Assembly: GCF_030718995.1 (NCBI RefSeq)
Contig: NZ_CP132204.1
Location: forward strand, 1,178,001-1,242,000
DNA length: 64,000 nt
Direction: 5' to 3'
From: Arthrobacter oryzae
GTDB lineage: Bacteria > Actinomycetota > Actinomycetes > Actinomycetales > Micrococcaceae
Of the stretch, positions 1-8,790 are shown piece after piece. The first letter of the stretch is position 1; every line of letters starts with the position of its first letter. The translations under genes and the position numbers were made by a program. The notes beneath the pieces were generated by a model. That model ran no database searches. It had not been told where the DNA came from and saw only the letters and a list, made by a program, of their open reading frames with translations.

Positions 1-2252
1 TTGGGTCCGACGACGGCAATGGTGGACCACTGTTCGGTCACCGAGGTGCAGTGCACGTCCAGCTCGGGCCATTCGGTCTGCAGCCATTCCTCCAGCCAGT
101 CCAGCACCTTGGCGGCGCCGCCGGTGGTGGTGGTCATGAAGAACCGGTCCTCGTCCAGGCGCAGGGTCACGCCGTCGTCGAAGATCATGCCGTCGGCCAT
201 GCACATCACGCCGTAGCGGGCGGAACCCGGGGCGAGCTTCTTGAACGCGTTGGTGTAGATCCGGTTGAGGAACTCACCGGCGTCCTTGCCGCGGATTTCG
301 ATCTTGCCCAGCGTGGTGGCGTCCATGAAGCCCACGGACTCGCGGACGGCGGCGCATTCACGCAGCACGGCGGTGTCCATGTCCTCCCCGGCCTGCGGGT
401 AGTACCAGGGACGCTTCCACTGCCCGACGTCCTCGAACAGGGCGCCCTTGGCGAGGTGCCACGGGTGGATCGAGGTGACGCGGGCGGGGTCGAAGAGTTC
501 CCCGCGCTGGCGTCCGGCGAGTGCCGCGAACGCCACCGGGGTGAACGGTGCACGGTAGGTGGTGGTGCCGATGTCGCCGATGCCCCGGGACGCTTCGCCG
601 GCTGTGCGCAGTGCTGCGGCGATGACGCCGATCGCGTTGACGCCGGAGGTTTTGCCCTGGTCGTTGGCGGTGCTGATGGAGGTGTAGCGCTTGATGTGTT
701 CCACGGACCGCATGCCGGCGCCGGTGGACCGCAGCACGTCAGCCACGGACTGGTCGCGCTGGAAGTCCACGAAGTGGTGGTGCCAGTCATCCGGCGTGCC
801 CGCCTGGCCCGGGACCAGCCACAGCTGGCGGGTGGGGGCGGAGGCCTTCGGCTCGCCGATGACGGACGGCTTGGTTTCGGAGGCGAAGCCGGCGGCGATG
901 GCCGCCGACGCACCGGCGGAGATGCCCTCGGCCAGGCAGTCAGCGAGGTCGAAGCTGCCGCGGCCGGAGCCGATGGTCTGCTGGTTCGGTACCACGGTAC
1001 TCGGCACGAACGCCGCCAGCTCCTCGTCCCAGCGCAGCTTGCCCTGCCGCTGGGAGTGGAGGTGGACCAGCGGGCTCCAGCCGCCGGAGACTGCCAGCAG
1101 GTCGCAGGCGATCTCTTCGATGCCGGAGGTGAGTTCGCCGTCGTCGTTGATGCTGCGGACGGTGACGGAGGTCAGCCGGCCGCCGTTTGATCCGGCGTCG
1201 CCGGACTCATCAGCAGCGGTGTTGGCCACCGCGCTGCCGATCAGCACGCGGGTGCCGGATTCGACGGCGGCGGCAGCCGCCTCCGTGAGGCGGGGACGGG
1301 CATCCACGACGGCGGCGACCTTGACGCCGGCGGCCCGCAGGTCCGAGGCCAGGGCGTAGGCGCTGTCGTTGGTGGTGCTGATGACAACGCGCTGGCCGGC
1401 GGCCACGGCGTAGCGGTTGAGGTAGCTGCGGACGGCGGAGGCCAGCATGATTCCGGGGCGGTCGTTGTTCTCGAACACCAGCGGGCGTTCGTGGGCGCCG
1501 GGCGCCACCACCACCTGGTTGGCACGGATGTGCCAGATCCGCTGCCGGGACACGCCGGGGGCGGCCGGGCTGGAGAGGTGGTCGGTGCGGTTCTGGACCG
1601 CCACGACGTAGTTGGCGTCGTAGGCGCCGAAGGCAGTGGTGCGGTTCAGGACGGTGCATTCGGCCGCGGACACGAGTTCGGCTTCCACGTCAGCCACCCA
1701 TTCAAGGGCGGGCTTGCCTTCGATGGCCTCGGCCAGCTCGGGAGCGGTGGAGCCGGACAGGAGCGTGCCGCCCAGTTCGGGCTGGTCGTCCAGCAGCATG
1801 ACGCGGGCGCCGGTGCGTACGGCTTCGCGGGCAGCGGCCAGGCCGGCGGGGCCGCCGCCGATCACCAGGACGTCGGTGTGCACGAACTTCTTGTCGTACT
1901 CGGCGCGGTCTTCCTCGGGGTCCAGGCGGCCCAGGCCGTTGAGCAGGTCCGCCTTCAGGCCGTCCACCAGGGTGACGGTGGTGGCGGGAAGCATGGACTC
2001 CGCCACGTGGCCCGGGAACCGTGCCTCGACCCTGACGAGGGCGTTGGATTCCTCCACGCCGGCGGACATGATGCCGCGGGGGCGGTCCTCGTACAGCGAG
2101 TTGCCGGTAGCGATCCGGCCGTTGGCGAGCAGCGCCGAGGCGAGCGTATCGCCGGGGTGTCCTGTGAATTCCTCGCCGTCCACGGTGAAACGCCAGGAGA
2201 TGCTGCGGTCGATGCGTCCGCCGGCGGCGAGGCGGGCGTTCTGGGAAGTCAC
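1..2252 (-). CDS. soxA: Sarcosine oxidase alpha subunit, 3' end outside the window
   Basis: Large subunit of heterotetrameric sarcosine oxidase, which oxidatively demethylates sarcosine to glycine and passes the methyl group to THF as methylene-THF. About 750 codons are present, and the C-terminal GcvT-like part continues past position 1. The start is GTG at 2252, overlapping the soxD stop by 4 nt (GTGA). An N-terminal ferredoxin-like region ([20 protein letters not shown]) is followed by a dinucleotide-binding motif [15 protein letters not shown] near residues 125-145 and a second reductase half containing [20 protein letters not shown]. It is the last visible gene of the glyA-soxB-soxD-soxA operon; soxG is expected beyond the edge. 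Confidence 0.95.
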   Translation of the reverse strand, partial: MTSQNARLAAGGRIDRSISWRFTVDGEEFTGHPGDTLASALLANGRIATGNSLYEDRPRGIMSAGVEESNALVRVEARFPGHVAESMLPATTVTLVDGLKADLLNGLGRLDPEEDRAEYDKKFVHTDVLVIGGGPAGLAAAREAVRTGARVMLLDDQPELGGTLLSGSTAPELAEAIEGKPALEWVADVEAELVSAAECTVLNRTTAFGAYDANYVVAVQNRTDHLSSPAAPGVSRQRIWHIRANQVVVAPGAHERPLVFENNDRPGIMLASAVRSYLNRYAVAAGQRVVISTTNDSAYALASDLRAAGVKVAAVVDARPRLTEAAAAAVESGTRVLIGSAVANTAADESGDAGSNGGRLTSVTVRSINDDGELTSGIEEIACDLLAVSGGWSPLVHLHSQRQGKLRWDEELAAFVPSTVVPNQQTIGSGRGSFDLADCLAEGISAGASAAIAAGFASETKPSVIGEPKASAPTRQLWLVPGQAGTPDDWHHHFVDFQRDQSVADVLRSTGAGMRSVEHIKRYTSISTANDQGKTSGVNAIGVIAAALRTAGEASRGIGDIGTTTYRAPFTPVAFAALAGRQRGELFDPARVTSIHPWHLAKGALFEDVGQWKRPWYYPQAGEDMDTAVLRECAAVRESVGFMDATTLGKIEIRGKDAGEFLNRIYTNAFKKLAPGSARYGVMCMADGMIFDDGVTLRLDEDRFFMTTTTGGAAKVLDWLEEWLQTEWPELDVHCTSVTEQWSTIAVVGP

Positions 2253-2671
2253 TTGGTTGCTCCTTCCGGGGCGGTGGTGCTGGAGGCGTTGGTGCTGGTT
2301 TCAGCGATGCTGGTTGCCGAGGTGCTGGGTCCGGCGGACCCGGTGGTGGTGCTGTCAGCGGCGAGGCTGGCAGTGCCGGATTCGGCGGCCGCGGCGGCGG
2401 CTGCGGGACGGGGCGTGCCCATCGGGTAGACGGCCTGGATGTCGTAGCTGACGGTGTCGCGGAGCATGTTGAACCACTGGCGGCAGCCGGTGCTGTGGAG
2501 CCACCGTTCGGCAAAAACGCCCTTGGTGTTATCGCGGTAGAACAGGAACTCGGCCCATTCGCGGTCGTTCAGTTCGTTCGGGTTCTCCGGGTAGGGCACG
2601 TGGGCCTGGCCGCCGTAGTGGAACTCGGTCTCGTCGCGCGAGCCGCAGTTGGGGCATGAGATAAGCAGCAT
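2249..2671 (-). CDS. soxD: Sarcosine oxidase delta subunit with long Ala/Ser/Thr-rich tail
   Basis: Small zinc-binding subunit of heterotetrameric sarcosine oxidase, 140 aa. The zinc ligands known for the family are all visible: Cys6 and Cys9 (CPNCG), His59 and Cys63 (HSTGC). The conserved core ([20 protein letters not shown], then [16 protein letters not shown]) ends near residue 90. The remaining roughly 50 residues are low complexity (poly-Ala, then Ser/Thr/Ala), longer than the usual subunit of about 90-100 aa. It lies 27 bp downstream of soxB and overlaps soxA by 4 nt. Confidence 0.95.
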   Translation of the reverse strand: MLLISCPNCGSRDETEFHYGGQAHVPYPENPNELNDREWAEFLFYRDNTKGVFAERWLHSTGCRQWFNMLRDTVSYDIQAVYPMGTPRPAAAAAAAESGTASLAADSTTTGSAGPSTSATSIAETSTNASSTTAPEGATK

Positions 2672-2698
2672 GTGCGTCTTCTTTCTATGGGACGGCGG

Positions 2699-3919
2699 CT
2701 AGTGGGCGACGGCGGCTGCGCCGTGTTCGTCGATCAGGGCACCGGTTTCGAAGCGTTCCAGCGCAAACGGCTTGTTCAGCTTGTGCGGTGCCCCGGTGGC
2801 GATGGTGTGGGCGAAGGTGAGGCCGGCAGCAGGGGTGCCCTTGAAACCGCCCGTTCCCCAGCCGCAGTTGACGAACATGTTCTCCACCGGCGTGGTGCCC
2901 ACGATGGGCGAGGCGTCCAGGGTGGTGTCCACGATGCCGCCCCAGGTCCGGAGCACGTGTGCCCGGGCGAAGATGGGGAACAATTCAACGGCGGCGGCCA
3001 TCTGGTTCTCGATCACGTGGAAGGAACCGCGCTGGCCGTAGCCGTTGTAGGAGTCCACGCCGGCGCCCATGACCAGTTCGCCCTTGTGCGCCTGGGAGAC
3101 GTAGACGTGCACGTGGTTGGACATGACCACCGTCGGGTGGACCGGCTCGTGCAGTTCAGAGACCAGGGCCTGGAGCGGGTGCGACTGGATGGGCAGCCGG
3201 AAGCCGGCCATTTCAGCCAGGACCGAGCTGTGGCCGGCCGCGCACAGGCCCACCTTTTCAGTGTTGATGGTGCCGCGGTTGGTCTTGACGCCCACCACGC
3301 GGTTGCCGTCCTTGAGGAAGCCGGTGACTTCGCAGTTCTGGATGATGTCCACGCCGAGCTCGTCGCACTTGCGGGCGAAGGCCCAGGCCACGTGGTCGTG
3401 CTTGGCGATGCCGGCACGGGGCTGGTAGGTGGCGCCCATGACGGGGTAGCGGATGTTGTCGCTGATGTTCAGGATGGGGCAGAGTTCCTTGACCTGGTCC
3501 GGCTCCAGCCATTCCGCGTCCACGCCGTTGAGCTTGTTCGCTCCGACGCGGCGGATGCTTTCGCGGACATCGCCGAGGGTGTGGGCCAGGTTCATGACGC
3601 CGCGCTGGCTGAACAGGAAGTCGTATTCGAGCTCTTCCGGCAGGATCTCCCACAGCTTCAGTGCGTGCTCGTAGATGGCCGCGCTCTCGTCCCAGAGGTA
3701 GTTGGAACGGATGATGGTGGTGTTGCGGGCCATGTTGCCGCCGGCCAGCCAACCCTTTTCAAGGACGACGATGTTGGTCATGCCGTGGTTCTTGGCCAGG
3801 TAGTAGGCCGTTGCCAGGCCGTGTCCGCCGCCGCCGACAATCACGGCGTCGTAGGAGGACTTGGGCTCCGGGTTGCGCCAGAGGAAATCCGGGTGCTCGG
3901 GGAGGAGATCTGCACTCAC
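2699..3919 (-). CDS. soxB: Sarcosine oxidase beta subunit
   Basis: Catalytic flavin subunit (406 aa) of heterotetrameric sarcosine oxidase. The N-terminal FAD-binding motif is [18 protein letters not shown], near residues 25-42. The family binds FMN covalently through a histidine in the beta subunit, and the segment [13 protein letters not shown] carries the matching histidine. The C-terminal [14 protein letters not shown] is typical of the family. The start is GTG at 3919, overlapping the glyA stop by 4 nt (GTGA), which indicates translational coupling. It produces the methylene-THF, or formaldehyde when THF is absent, that the neighbouring genes process. Confidence 0.97.
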   Translation of the reverse strand: MSADLLPEHPDFLWRNPEPKSSYDAVIVGGGGHGLATAYYLAKNHGMTNIVVLEKGWLAGGNMARNTTIIRSNYLWDESAAIYEHALKLWEILPEELEYDFLFSQRGVMNLAHTLGDVRESIRRVGANKLNGVDAEWLEPDQVKELCPILNISDNIRYPVMGATYQPRAGIAKHDHVAWAFARKCDELGVDIIQNCEVTGFLKDGNRVVGVKTNRGTINTEKVGLCAAGHSSVLAEMAGFRLPIQSHPLQALVSELHEPVHPTVVMSNHVHVYVSQAHKGELVMGAGVDSYNGYGQRGSFHVIENQMAAAVELFPIFARAHVLRTWGGIVDTTLDASPIVGTTPVENMFVNCGWGTGGFKGTPAAGLTFAHTIATGAPHKLNKPFALERFETGALIDEHGAAAVAH

Positions 3920-5313
3920 TGGGCTGCTCCAATCAGGTCTGATTCGAAGGCGGCAATCTCGGTGCCGTTGATGAGGTGGGGGTAGAGCGGGAACTGGTCG
4001 GCGAGGGCGGTGACGCGGGCGCGGAGTTCGACGGCGGTATCCTCGCTGAGCGATGCGCCGCCGGTTTCGCTGCCGGCGGTTTCGCTGCCGGCAGTTTCGC
4101 TGCCGGCGGTTTCGTTGCCGGCAGCGGCGATCAGTGCCGTCGCAATAATGTCGGCCACTTCGGCGAATTCCACGGCGCCGAAGCCGCGGGTGGCGAGGGC
4201 GGGTGTGCCGATCCGCAGGCCGGAGGAGACCATCGGAGGGCGGGGGTCGAACGGCACGGCGTTGCGGTTGACCGTGATGCCGATCCGGTGCAGTGCGTCT
4301 TCGGCCTGCTGCCCGTCCAGTTCAGAGTTCCGGAGGTCCACCAGGACCAGGTGCACGTCGGTTCCGCCGTTGACCACGGAGATACCTGCTGCGGCCACGT
4401 CGTCGCGGAGGAGGCGCTCGGCCAGCAGCTTGGATCCCTGCAGGACGCGTTCCTGGCGTTCCTTGAACTCCGGCGAGCCGGCCAGCTTGAAGGCCACGGC
4501 CTTGGCGGCGATGACGTGCTCCAACGGGCCGCCCTGCTGGCCCGGGAACACTGCGCTGTTGATCTTGCGGGCGTACTCCTCCTTGGCCAGGATGACGCCG
4601 CCGCGGGGACCGCCGAGGGTTTTGTGCGTGGTGGTGGTGACGACGTCGGCATACGGCACCGGATTGGGGTGCAGCCCTGCAGCGACCAGGCCGGCGAAGT
4701 GGGCCATGTCCACCATGAGGTAGGCGCCAACCAGGTCGGCGATCCGGCGGAACTCGGCGAAGTCGAGCTGGCGGGAGTACGCGGACCATCCGGCCACGAT
4801 CAGCCGGGGGCGGTGCTCCAGGGCGAGGGCCTCCACTTCGGCCATATCGATCCTGAGGTCCGATTCACGCACGTGGTACGGAACCACGTTGTAGAGCTTG
4901 CCGGAGAAGTTGATCTTCATGCCGTGGGTCAGGTGCCCGCCGTGGGCGAGGTTCAGGCCCATGATGGTGTCGCCCGGGTTCAGCAGGGCGAACATGGCGG
5001 CGGCGTTGGCCTGCGCGCCGGAGTGCGGCTGCACGTTGGCGAACTCCGCGCCGAACAGCGCCTTCACCCGGTCAATGGCCAGCTGCTCGATCACGTCAAC
5101 GTGCTCGCAGCCGCCATAGTAGCGCTTGCCCGGGTAACCCTCGGCGTACTTGTTGGTCAGGACCGAGCCCTGTGCCTCCATGACCGCCGCGGGGGCGAAA
5201 TTCTCCGAGGCGATCATTTCCAGCGTTGACTGCTGGCGGTCCAGCTCGCGGACAATGGCCTGCTGGACCTCGGGATCGACTGCGGAAAGTCGCTCGTTCA
5301 ACTGCTCAACCAC
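3916..5313 (-). CDS. glyA: Serine hydroxymethyltransferase with tandem-repeat insert
   Basis: PLP enzyme (465 aa) interconverting serine + THF and glycine + methylene-THF; here it would use the two products of sarcosine oxidase. The PLP lysine lies in [16 protein letters not shown] near residue 230, and the family motifs [21 protein letters not shown] and YYGGCEHVD are present. The GTG start is preceded by AAAGGAG at good spacing. Near the C-terminus a low-complexity insert repeats ETAGS, encoded by four 15-nt units at 4064-4123. It is the first gene of the leftward sox operon and shares its upstream region, which carries a palindrome at 5345-5358, with the divergent GntR gene. Confidence 0.96.
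   Translation of the reverse strand: MVEQLNERLSAVDPEVQQAIVRELDRQQSTLEMIASENFAPAAVMEAQGSVLTNKYAEGYPGKRYYGGCEHVDVIEQLAIDRVKALFGAEFANVQPHSGAQANAAAMFALLNPGDTIMGLNLAHGGHLTHGMKINFSGKLYNVVPYHVRESDLRIDMAEVEALALEHRPRLIVAGWSAYSRQLDFAEFRRIADLVGAYLMVDMAHFAGLVAAGLHPNPVPYADVVTTTTHKTLGGPRGGVILAKEEYARKINSAVFPGQQGGPLEHVIAAKAVAFKLAGSPEFKERQERVLQGSKLLAERLLRDDVAAAGISVVNGGTDVHLVLVDLRNSELDGQQAEDALHRIGITVNRNAVPFDPRPPMVSSGLRIGTPALATRGFGAVEFAEVADIIATALIAAAGNETAGSETAGSETAGSETGGASLSEDTAVELRARVTALADQFPLYPHLINGTEIAAFESDLIGAAQ
4064..4123 (-). repeat. Four tandem 15-nt units inside glyA
   Basis: On the plus strand the units read GTTTCGCTGCCGGCG with minor variants, four times in succession. They encode repeated ETAGS pentapeptides in the C-terminal part of GlyA and keep the frame. 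Copy number may vary between strains by slipped-strand mispairing; that is inference. Confidence 0.85.
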
Positions 5314-5344
5314 GGTTGCTCCTTTGAAATACTATTGCTGCAAA

Positions 5345-5358
5345 ACTAATATATTAGT
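5345..5358. promoter_or_regulatory. Palindromic operator ACTAATATATTAGT between glyA and gntR
   Basis: A perfect 14-bp palindrome in the 157-bp divergent spacer. The same pattern (A/T)CT(A/G)ATATAT(C/T)AG(T) recurs at 14561, 20355 and, split, at 23871. Each of the first three lies beside a GntR-family gene, so this is most likely the GntR binding site controlling the sox operon and the regulator. Confidence 0.75.
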
Positions 5359-5470
5359 GTGAGTGCAATGGTATGATTGGGATCACAAGAGAGTCAAGGG
5401 GTGGAAGCAAAGTGACACTGAGCTTCCGCTTGGAACCCGGATTCTAAGTAGCGATGAATGGAGCGGCGCC

Positions 5471-6142
5471 TTGAATGCACTTCCCGCCCTGGCCTCCGTC
5501 GAGGACGAGGCCCCGTCCCAGGCGGAGGCCGCGTACCGGCAGCTGCGCGACAAGCTGATCATGCTGGAGATCCGCCCGGGCGAACCCATCAATGATGGCC
5601 AGCTGGCGGTCGAGTTCGGATCCGGCCGTACTCCTGTGCGCGAAGCGATCAAGCGGCTGGAGGTGGACCACCTGGTGGTGTCCTATCCCCGCCGGGGAAC
5701 TTTCGCCACGAACGTTGACTTCACGGAGTTGGCCGATGTGTCGGAGGTCCGGGAGCTACTCGAACCGCTGGCGGCGCGGCGCGCGGCCACCAGAGCTAGT
5801 GCGGCCATGCGCCGCGAACTGCTGCAGGTGGCCAGGACCATCGCCGAACTGGAGCCCAGTCCCGCGGAGTCCCGCGAACTCATGCGGTACGACCTGACGG
5901 TCCACCGCCTCATCTACAAGGCGGCCGCGAACCCGCACCTGGAGAACACCCTGATCCGCTACGACAACCTTGCTACCCGGATCTGGTGCGTGGTCCTGGA
6001 CAAGGTTCCGTCAGTGAGCGGCCACATCACTGAACATGTGGAACTCCTCGAAGCGGTTGCGGAGGGCGACGCCGACAGGGCTGCCAAGCTGGCGCTGCAC
6101 CACGTCACGAGCTTCGAGGAAACGATCCGGAAGGTGCTCTAA
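5471..6142 (+). CDS. GntR-family regulator (FCD domain), divergent from sox operon
   Basis: N-terminal winged helix (GRTPVREAIKRLEVDHLVVSYPRRGTF read as separate motifs: GRTPVREA, then YPRRGTFAT) and a C-terminal helical FCD ligand domain (VHRLIYKAAANPH, IRYDNLATRIWCVVLDK). I prefer the TTG at 5471 because GGAG lies 8 nt upstream and the length (223 aa) then matches the two paralogues here; an in-frame ATG at 5363 would add 36 poorly conserved residues and begins right at the palindrome. It probably represses the glyA-soxBDA operon in response to a sarcosine-pathway metabolite; the ligand cannot be read from the sequence. Confidence 0.85.
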   Translation: MNALPALASVEDEAPSQAEAAYRQLRDKLIMLEIRPGEPINDGQLAVEFGSGRTPVREAIKRLEVDHLVVSYPRRGTFATNVDFTELADVSEVRELLEPLAARRAATRASAAMRRELLQVARTIAELEPSPAESRELMRYDLTVHRLIYKAAANPHLENTLIRYDNLATRIWCVVLDKVPSVSGHITEHVELLEAVAEGDADRAAKLALHHVTSFEETIRKVL

Positions 6143-6158
6143 GCCGCCTCCACCCCGG

Positions 6159-6291
6159 ACGCTCTCTCACTTTTGGCGCCAAAAACCGAAACGCTCTCTC
6201 ACCTATCGCATATTAAAACGAAACGCTCTCTCACTTTCCTCAAGAAAGTGAGAGAGCGTTTCGCCTGGAGCGGCAGGAAGTGAGAGAGCGT
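6159..6291. repeat. 32-nt-periodic array of ACGCTCTCTCACTT (3 forward, 2 inverted copies)
   Basis: Forward copies begin at 6159, 6191 and 6223, exactly 32 nt apart. Inverted copies (AAGTGAGAGAGCGT) begin at 6246 and 6278, again 32 nt apart. The 18-nt spacers differ from each other. The third forward copy and first inverted copy form a perfect 20-bp inverted repeat with a 5-nt loop (6219-6263), and the first and last copies can pair around it. The array lies between the convergent gntR and the secreted-protein gene. An array with the same layout is at 44404-44546. Confidence 0.9.
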
Positions 6292-6310
6292 CCCGAGGGA
6301 GGTGGCAGCG

Positions 6311-6895
6311 CTACCGGCCGCCTCCCCCGATCACCCCGCCTCCCCCGATCACCCCGGCTTCCACGGCTTTGGTGACGGCGTCGGCTTCAGCCTGGGTCAG
6401 CTTGCCGTCGATGACGGCAGTGTCCAGCCGGGTCTTGAGGGCTGCTGCCCGTTCGGCCTGGCTGGCCGCGCGGATTTCCTCCAAGGCTGCGGTGACCTTG
6501 GATTCCTCGACGCCGAGCGCTTCAGCCAGGGACTTCGCCATCTCCGCGTCCATGGCGGAGCGGTCCGGCTTGGTTCCTTCGGCCGGCTTGGTGCCATCCG
6601 CCGCCTCGGTGGGCTTGTTGGCCTCCCGGAACGCCTGGATGGCCTCGGTCACCTTGGCTTCCCCGACGCCGAGCTTCGTTGCCAGGTCTGCTGCGAGCTG
6701 TCCTCGGTCGCCGCCGCCCTTGTGTCCGCCGCGCTTTCCGCTCTCAGTGGCTGTTGAGCTGTCGGTGCTGGCCGACGCCGTGGCGCTGGGGGTGGGGGTC
6801 TCTGCCGCCGAGGCCATCCCGGTAACTCCGAGTCCGGCGCCCAGCGCAAGTGCCCCGGCCGTCAGGCCGAGCGTGATTCTCTTCGTGTGTGACAT
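6311..6895 (-). CDS. Secreted protein with two helical repeats, function unknown
   Basis: 194 aa starting at ATG 6895, with GAGGAG 8 nt upstream. A signal peptide is evident: KR, a hydrophobic stretch (LGLTAGALALGAGLGVTG) and an ASA-like cleavage region. The mature part starts with a Thr/Ser/Ala-rich linker, followed by two related helical units, LGVGEAKVTEAIQAFREA and LGVEESKVTAALEEIRAA, and a Gly-rich C-terminus. Such repeats occur in many uncharacterised secreted actinobacterial proteins. I do not recognise a function, and nothing links it to its neighbours. Confidence 0.8.
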   Translation of the reverse strand: MSHTKRITLGLTAGALALGAGLGVTGMASAAETPTPSATASASTDSSTATESGKRGGHKGGGDRGQLAADLATKLGVGEAKVTEAIQAFREANKPTEAADGTKPAEGTKPDRSAMDAEMAKSLAEALGVEESKVTAALEEIRAASQAERAAALKTRLDTAVIDGKLTQAEADAVTKAVEAGVIGGGGVIGGGGR

Positions 6896-7076
6896 TCTGA
6901 TATCTCCTCGATCCGCCGTATGAAACGGCTCTGTGGGGAAGAACGGCCGGTTTGCACCGTCCTTCACTCAAAGATGCAGCGCCAACATAGGGCACTGCTG
7001 TTCGGATCCTGTCGGCATGCTGTGAATGCTTGCCGGGAGGTCACGCCACCCGCCGAAGACGTTGAAGCGCAGTGCG

Positions 7077-7190
7077 TCAGCCGTGCTTCTTCCAGCGCCT
7101 GGGCCAGCGGATATTCAACAACAGCAGTCCCAGCAGCAGCGAGTCCACGGTGACGATGGCCGCTGTCAGGTACGCCCAGCCGATCATCAT
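7077..7190 (-). CDS. Small single-span membrane protein (37 aa)
   Basis: The product begins MMIGWAYLTAAIVTVDS, continues through a hydrophobic LLLGLLLLN segment and ends with a basic tail (RWPRRWKKHG), so one transmembrane helix with the C-terminus in the cytoplasm is likely. The start ATG overlaps the stop of a 19-codon ORF (7187-7246), so translation is probably coupled. GC-rich codon use is like that of the neighbours. No family recognised. Confidence 0.5.
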   Translation of the reverse strand: MMIGWAYLTAAIVTVDSLLLGLLLLNIRWPRRWKKHG

Positions 7191-7246
7191 GGGGTGCTCA
7201 CCGCCACCCGACGGCCGACGGTACGGGGTTGCATCACAGTGCCCAT
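7187..7246 (-). CDS. Short coupled ORF upstream of the small membrane protein
   Basis: 19 codons (starting MGTVMQPRTVGRR) with a strong AGGAG ribosome binding site 7 nt before the ATG. The stop overlaps the start of the membrane-protein ORF (ATGA). It is either a translational leader or a real micro-protein. The evidence is the Shine-Dalgarno site and the overlap only. Confidence 0.4.
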   Translation of the reverse strand: MGTVMQPRTVGRRVAVSTP

Positions 7247-7307
7247 GACAATCTCCTGACGTGGATCCCCCCAGTCAATCGATTAGTCCACCAAGTGTGG
7301 CACGGCT

Positions 7308-7369
7308 GCGGCCCGGGCGGAACGGCGGTCACTACTCGAATCCGGCCGCCGTTCCGCACCTCGGGCCGC
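7308..7369 (-). terminator. Long GC-rich hairpin after hxlA
   Basis: GCGGCCCGG-GCGGAACGGCGG pairs with CCGCCGTTCCGC and CGGGCCGC across a 17-nt loop, just downstream of the hxlA stop. There is no clear T tract, so termination or RNA stabilisation are both possible. Confidence 0.6.
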
Positions 7370-7380
7370 GGCAATACTTG

Positions 7381-8004
7381 CTAAATGATTGCGGCGCGCA
7401 GTTCCTTCGCGGCCAGCGCGGGATCAGCGGCGCTGTAGATGGAACCACCGACGACGGCGACATCGGCACCGGCGCGCTGCACTGCGTTGATGGTGGAAAT
7501 GTTCACTCCGCCGGCGACGGAGAACGGCACCCGGGCTTCCTCGCCGGCGCTAAGCAGCACATCCAGGTTGAAGCCGGGTTTCGCCTGCTCGTCGAGGCCC
7601 GCGTGGAACTCGATGAACTTGGCGCCCAGGGCGCGGGCTTCCTGGGCGCGGGTAACTTTGTCCGCGACGCCGATCAGGTCAACAACGATGCCCTTGTTGT
7701 GGGCCTTGGCTGCCTTGACGGCGCCGGCAATGGTGGAGTCGTCGGCGCTGCCCAGGACGGAGACCAGGTCTGCGCCCGCGCTGAAAGCGATCTCGGCTTC
7801 GAGTTCGCCGGCGTCCATGGTCTTCATGTCGGCAAAAACGATCTTGTCCGGGTGGGCCGTCTTGACGGCGGTCACGGCGGACAGCCCGGCGTTCTTCACC
7901 AGCGGCGTGCCGAGTTCGATGATGTCAACGTATTCGGCAACTTTGCCGGCGAGTTCAAGGGCAGCTTCGACGGTGAGGACATCCATGGCGACTTGCAGTT
8001 TCAT
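7381..8004 (-). CDS. hxlA: 3-hexulose-6-phosphate synthase
   Basis: Condenses formaldehyde with ribulose 5-phosphate to 3-hexulose 6-phosphate, the first step of the ribulose monophosphate route. 207 aa, the normal family length. The metal/substrate motif D-x-K-x-x-D is seen in FADMKTMDAGE, and the phosphate-binding VAGGVN and VVGGSIY motifs of the OMP decarboxylase superfamily are present. It is followed by hxlB in the direction opposite to its own numbering: hxlB starts first and hxlA is downstream, 48 bp apart. In this context it would capture formaldehyde released by demethylation. Confidence 0.95.
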   Translation of the reverse strand: MKLQVAMDVLTVEAALELAGKVAEYVDIIELGTPLVKNAGLSAVTAVKTAHPDKIVFADMKTMDAGELEAEIAFSAGADLVSVLGSADDSTIAGAVKAAKAHNKGIVVDLIGVADKVTRAQEARALGAKFIEFHAGLDEQAKPGFNLDVLLSAGEEARVPFSVAGGVNISTINAVQRAGADVAVVGGSIYSAADPALAAKELRAAII

Positions 8005-8052
8005 GTGTTTCTTCCTTGGGGTTGTTTGGGTGGTATCTGGGCGGTCTGTGGT

Positions 8053-8655
8053 TTATTCGAGGTTGGCGTGGCGTTCCCAGAGTTCTTCGGCTGCTGCCGC
8101 ATCCTCATCCCAGAGGCTTTGGAAGACGGCTTCGGTGGTGGCGAACAGAACCTGTTCGAAGAGGCTGCCCGAGTACTGCCGGGAGACGGCGGTGCCGTGG
8201 TCAGTTTTTTGCGCAGCCGGGATGAGTACGACGGCGGCAGCCACCGCCGCGAGCGGGGAACCGGTGTTGGTGGTGTAGGCGGCCACCCGCGCACCCTGGC
8301 CGGCCGCGGTTTCGGCCGCTTTGACGACGCCGGCAGTGGTACCGGAGCCGGAGGCTGCCAGTAACAGGTCGCCCGGACGGATGGCCGGCGCGGTTGTCTC
8401 GCCGACCACGTGCACCGTCAGCCCGAGGTGCATCAGCCGCATGGCCGCCATTTTCAGGACGAGGCCGCTTCGACCGGCACCCGTCACGAAGATCCTGTCG
8501 GCCAGACGCATTTCGGTCACGAGGGACGCGACCTGCGCCGGATCAACGCGCTGGAACACTTCGCTGATTTCGTCCTGGACAAGAATCCGGTTGTGGATGA
8601 AGGCCCGGGATGTGTCGGCATGGGCGGCCGGATCGGTTTCCGTGATGACGCTCAT
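8053..8655 (-). CDS. hxlB: 6-phospho-3-hexuloisomerase
   Basis: SIS-domain sugar isomerase, 200 aa, converting 3-hexulose 6-phosphate to fructose 6-phosphate. The sugar-phosphate-binding motifs FVTGAGRSGLVLKMAAMRL and LLAASGSGTTAGVVKAA are typical. It is the first gene of the hxlB-hxlA operon. The 135-bp divergent region to the LuxR-type regulator carries a CCTACCC-AAAA-GGGTAGG palindrome and an additional GGGTAGG half-site at 8710-8716. Confidence 0.94.
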   Translation of the reverse strand: MSVITETDPAAHADTSRAFIHNRILVQDEISEVFQRVDPAQVASLVTEMRLADRIFVTGAGRSGLVLKMAAMRLMHLGLTVHVVGETTAPAIRPGDLLLAASGSGTTAGVVKAAETAAGQGARVAAYTTNTGSPLAAVAAAVVLIPAAQKTDHGTAVSRQYSGSLFEQVLFATTEAVFQSLWDEDAAAAEELWERHANLE

Positions 8656-8742
8656 TGGCTGCTACTCCTTGTACGAGAGTTGTTACATATTCATCCTGAC
8701 TCTCCTGCAGGGTAGGTCCAACGCCATGATCGGACGGTCTCT

Positions 8743-8760
8743 CCTACCCAAAAGGGTAGG
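8743..8760. promoter_or_regulatory. Palindrome CCTACCC-AAAA-GGGTAGG upstream of the LuxR-type gene
   Basis: Perfect 7-bp arms around AAAA. The spacing and the adjacency to a LuxR/NarL-type HTH gene suggest it is that protein's operator. A GGGTAGG half-site at 8710-8716 lies closer to hxlB. The palindrome covers the -31 to -48 region relative to the inferred leaderless start at 8791. Confidence 0.7.
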
Positions 8761-8778
8761 CACGGGAAAAGAAATCCG

Positions 8779-8784
8779 TAGAAT
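8779..8784 (+). promoter_or_regulatory. -10 box TAGAAT giving a probable leaderless transcript
   Basis: TAGAAT ends 6 nt before the GTG start codon at 8791 and no Shine-Dalgarno sequence is present between them, the usual arrangement of leaderless genes in actinobacteria. Confidence 0.6.
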
Positions 8785-8790
8785 GGGCAG

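Noticed and set aside
6159..6291. CRISPR array
   Set aside because: The repeated unit is only 14 nt, copies occur in both orientations, there are just five, and no cas genes are present.
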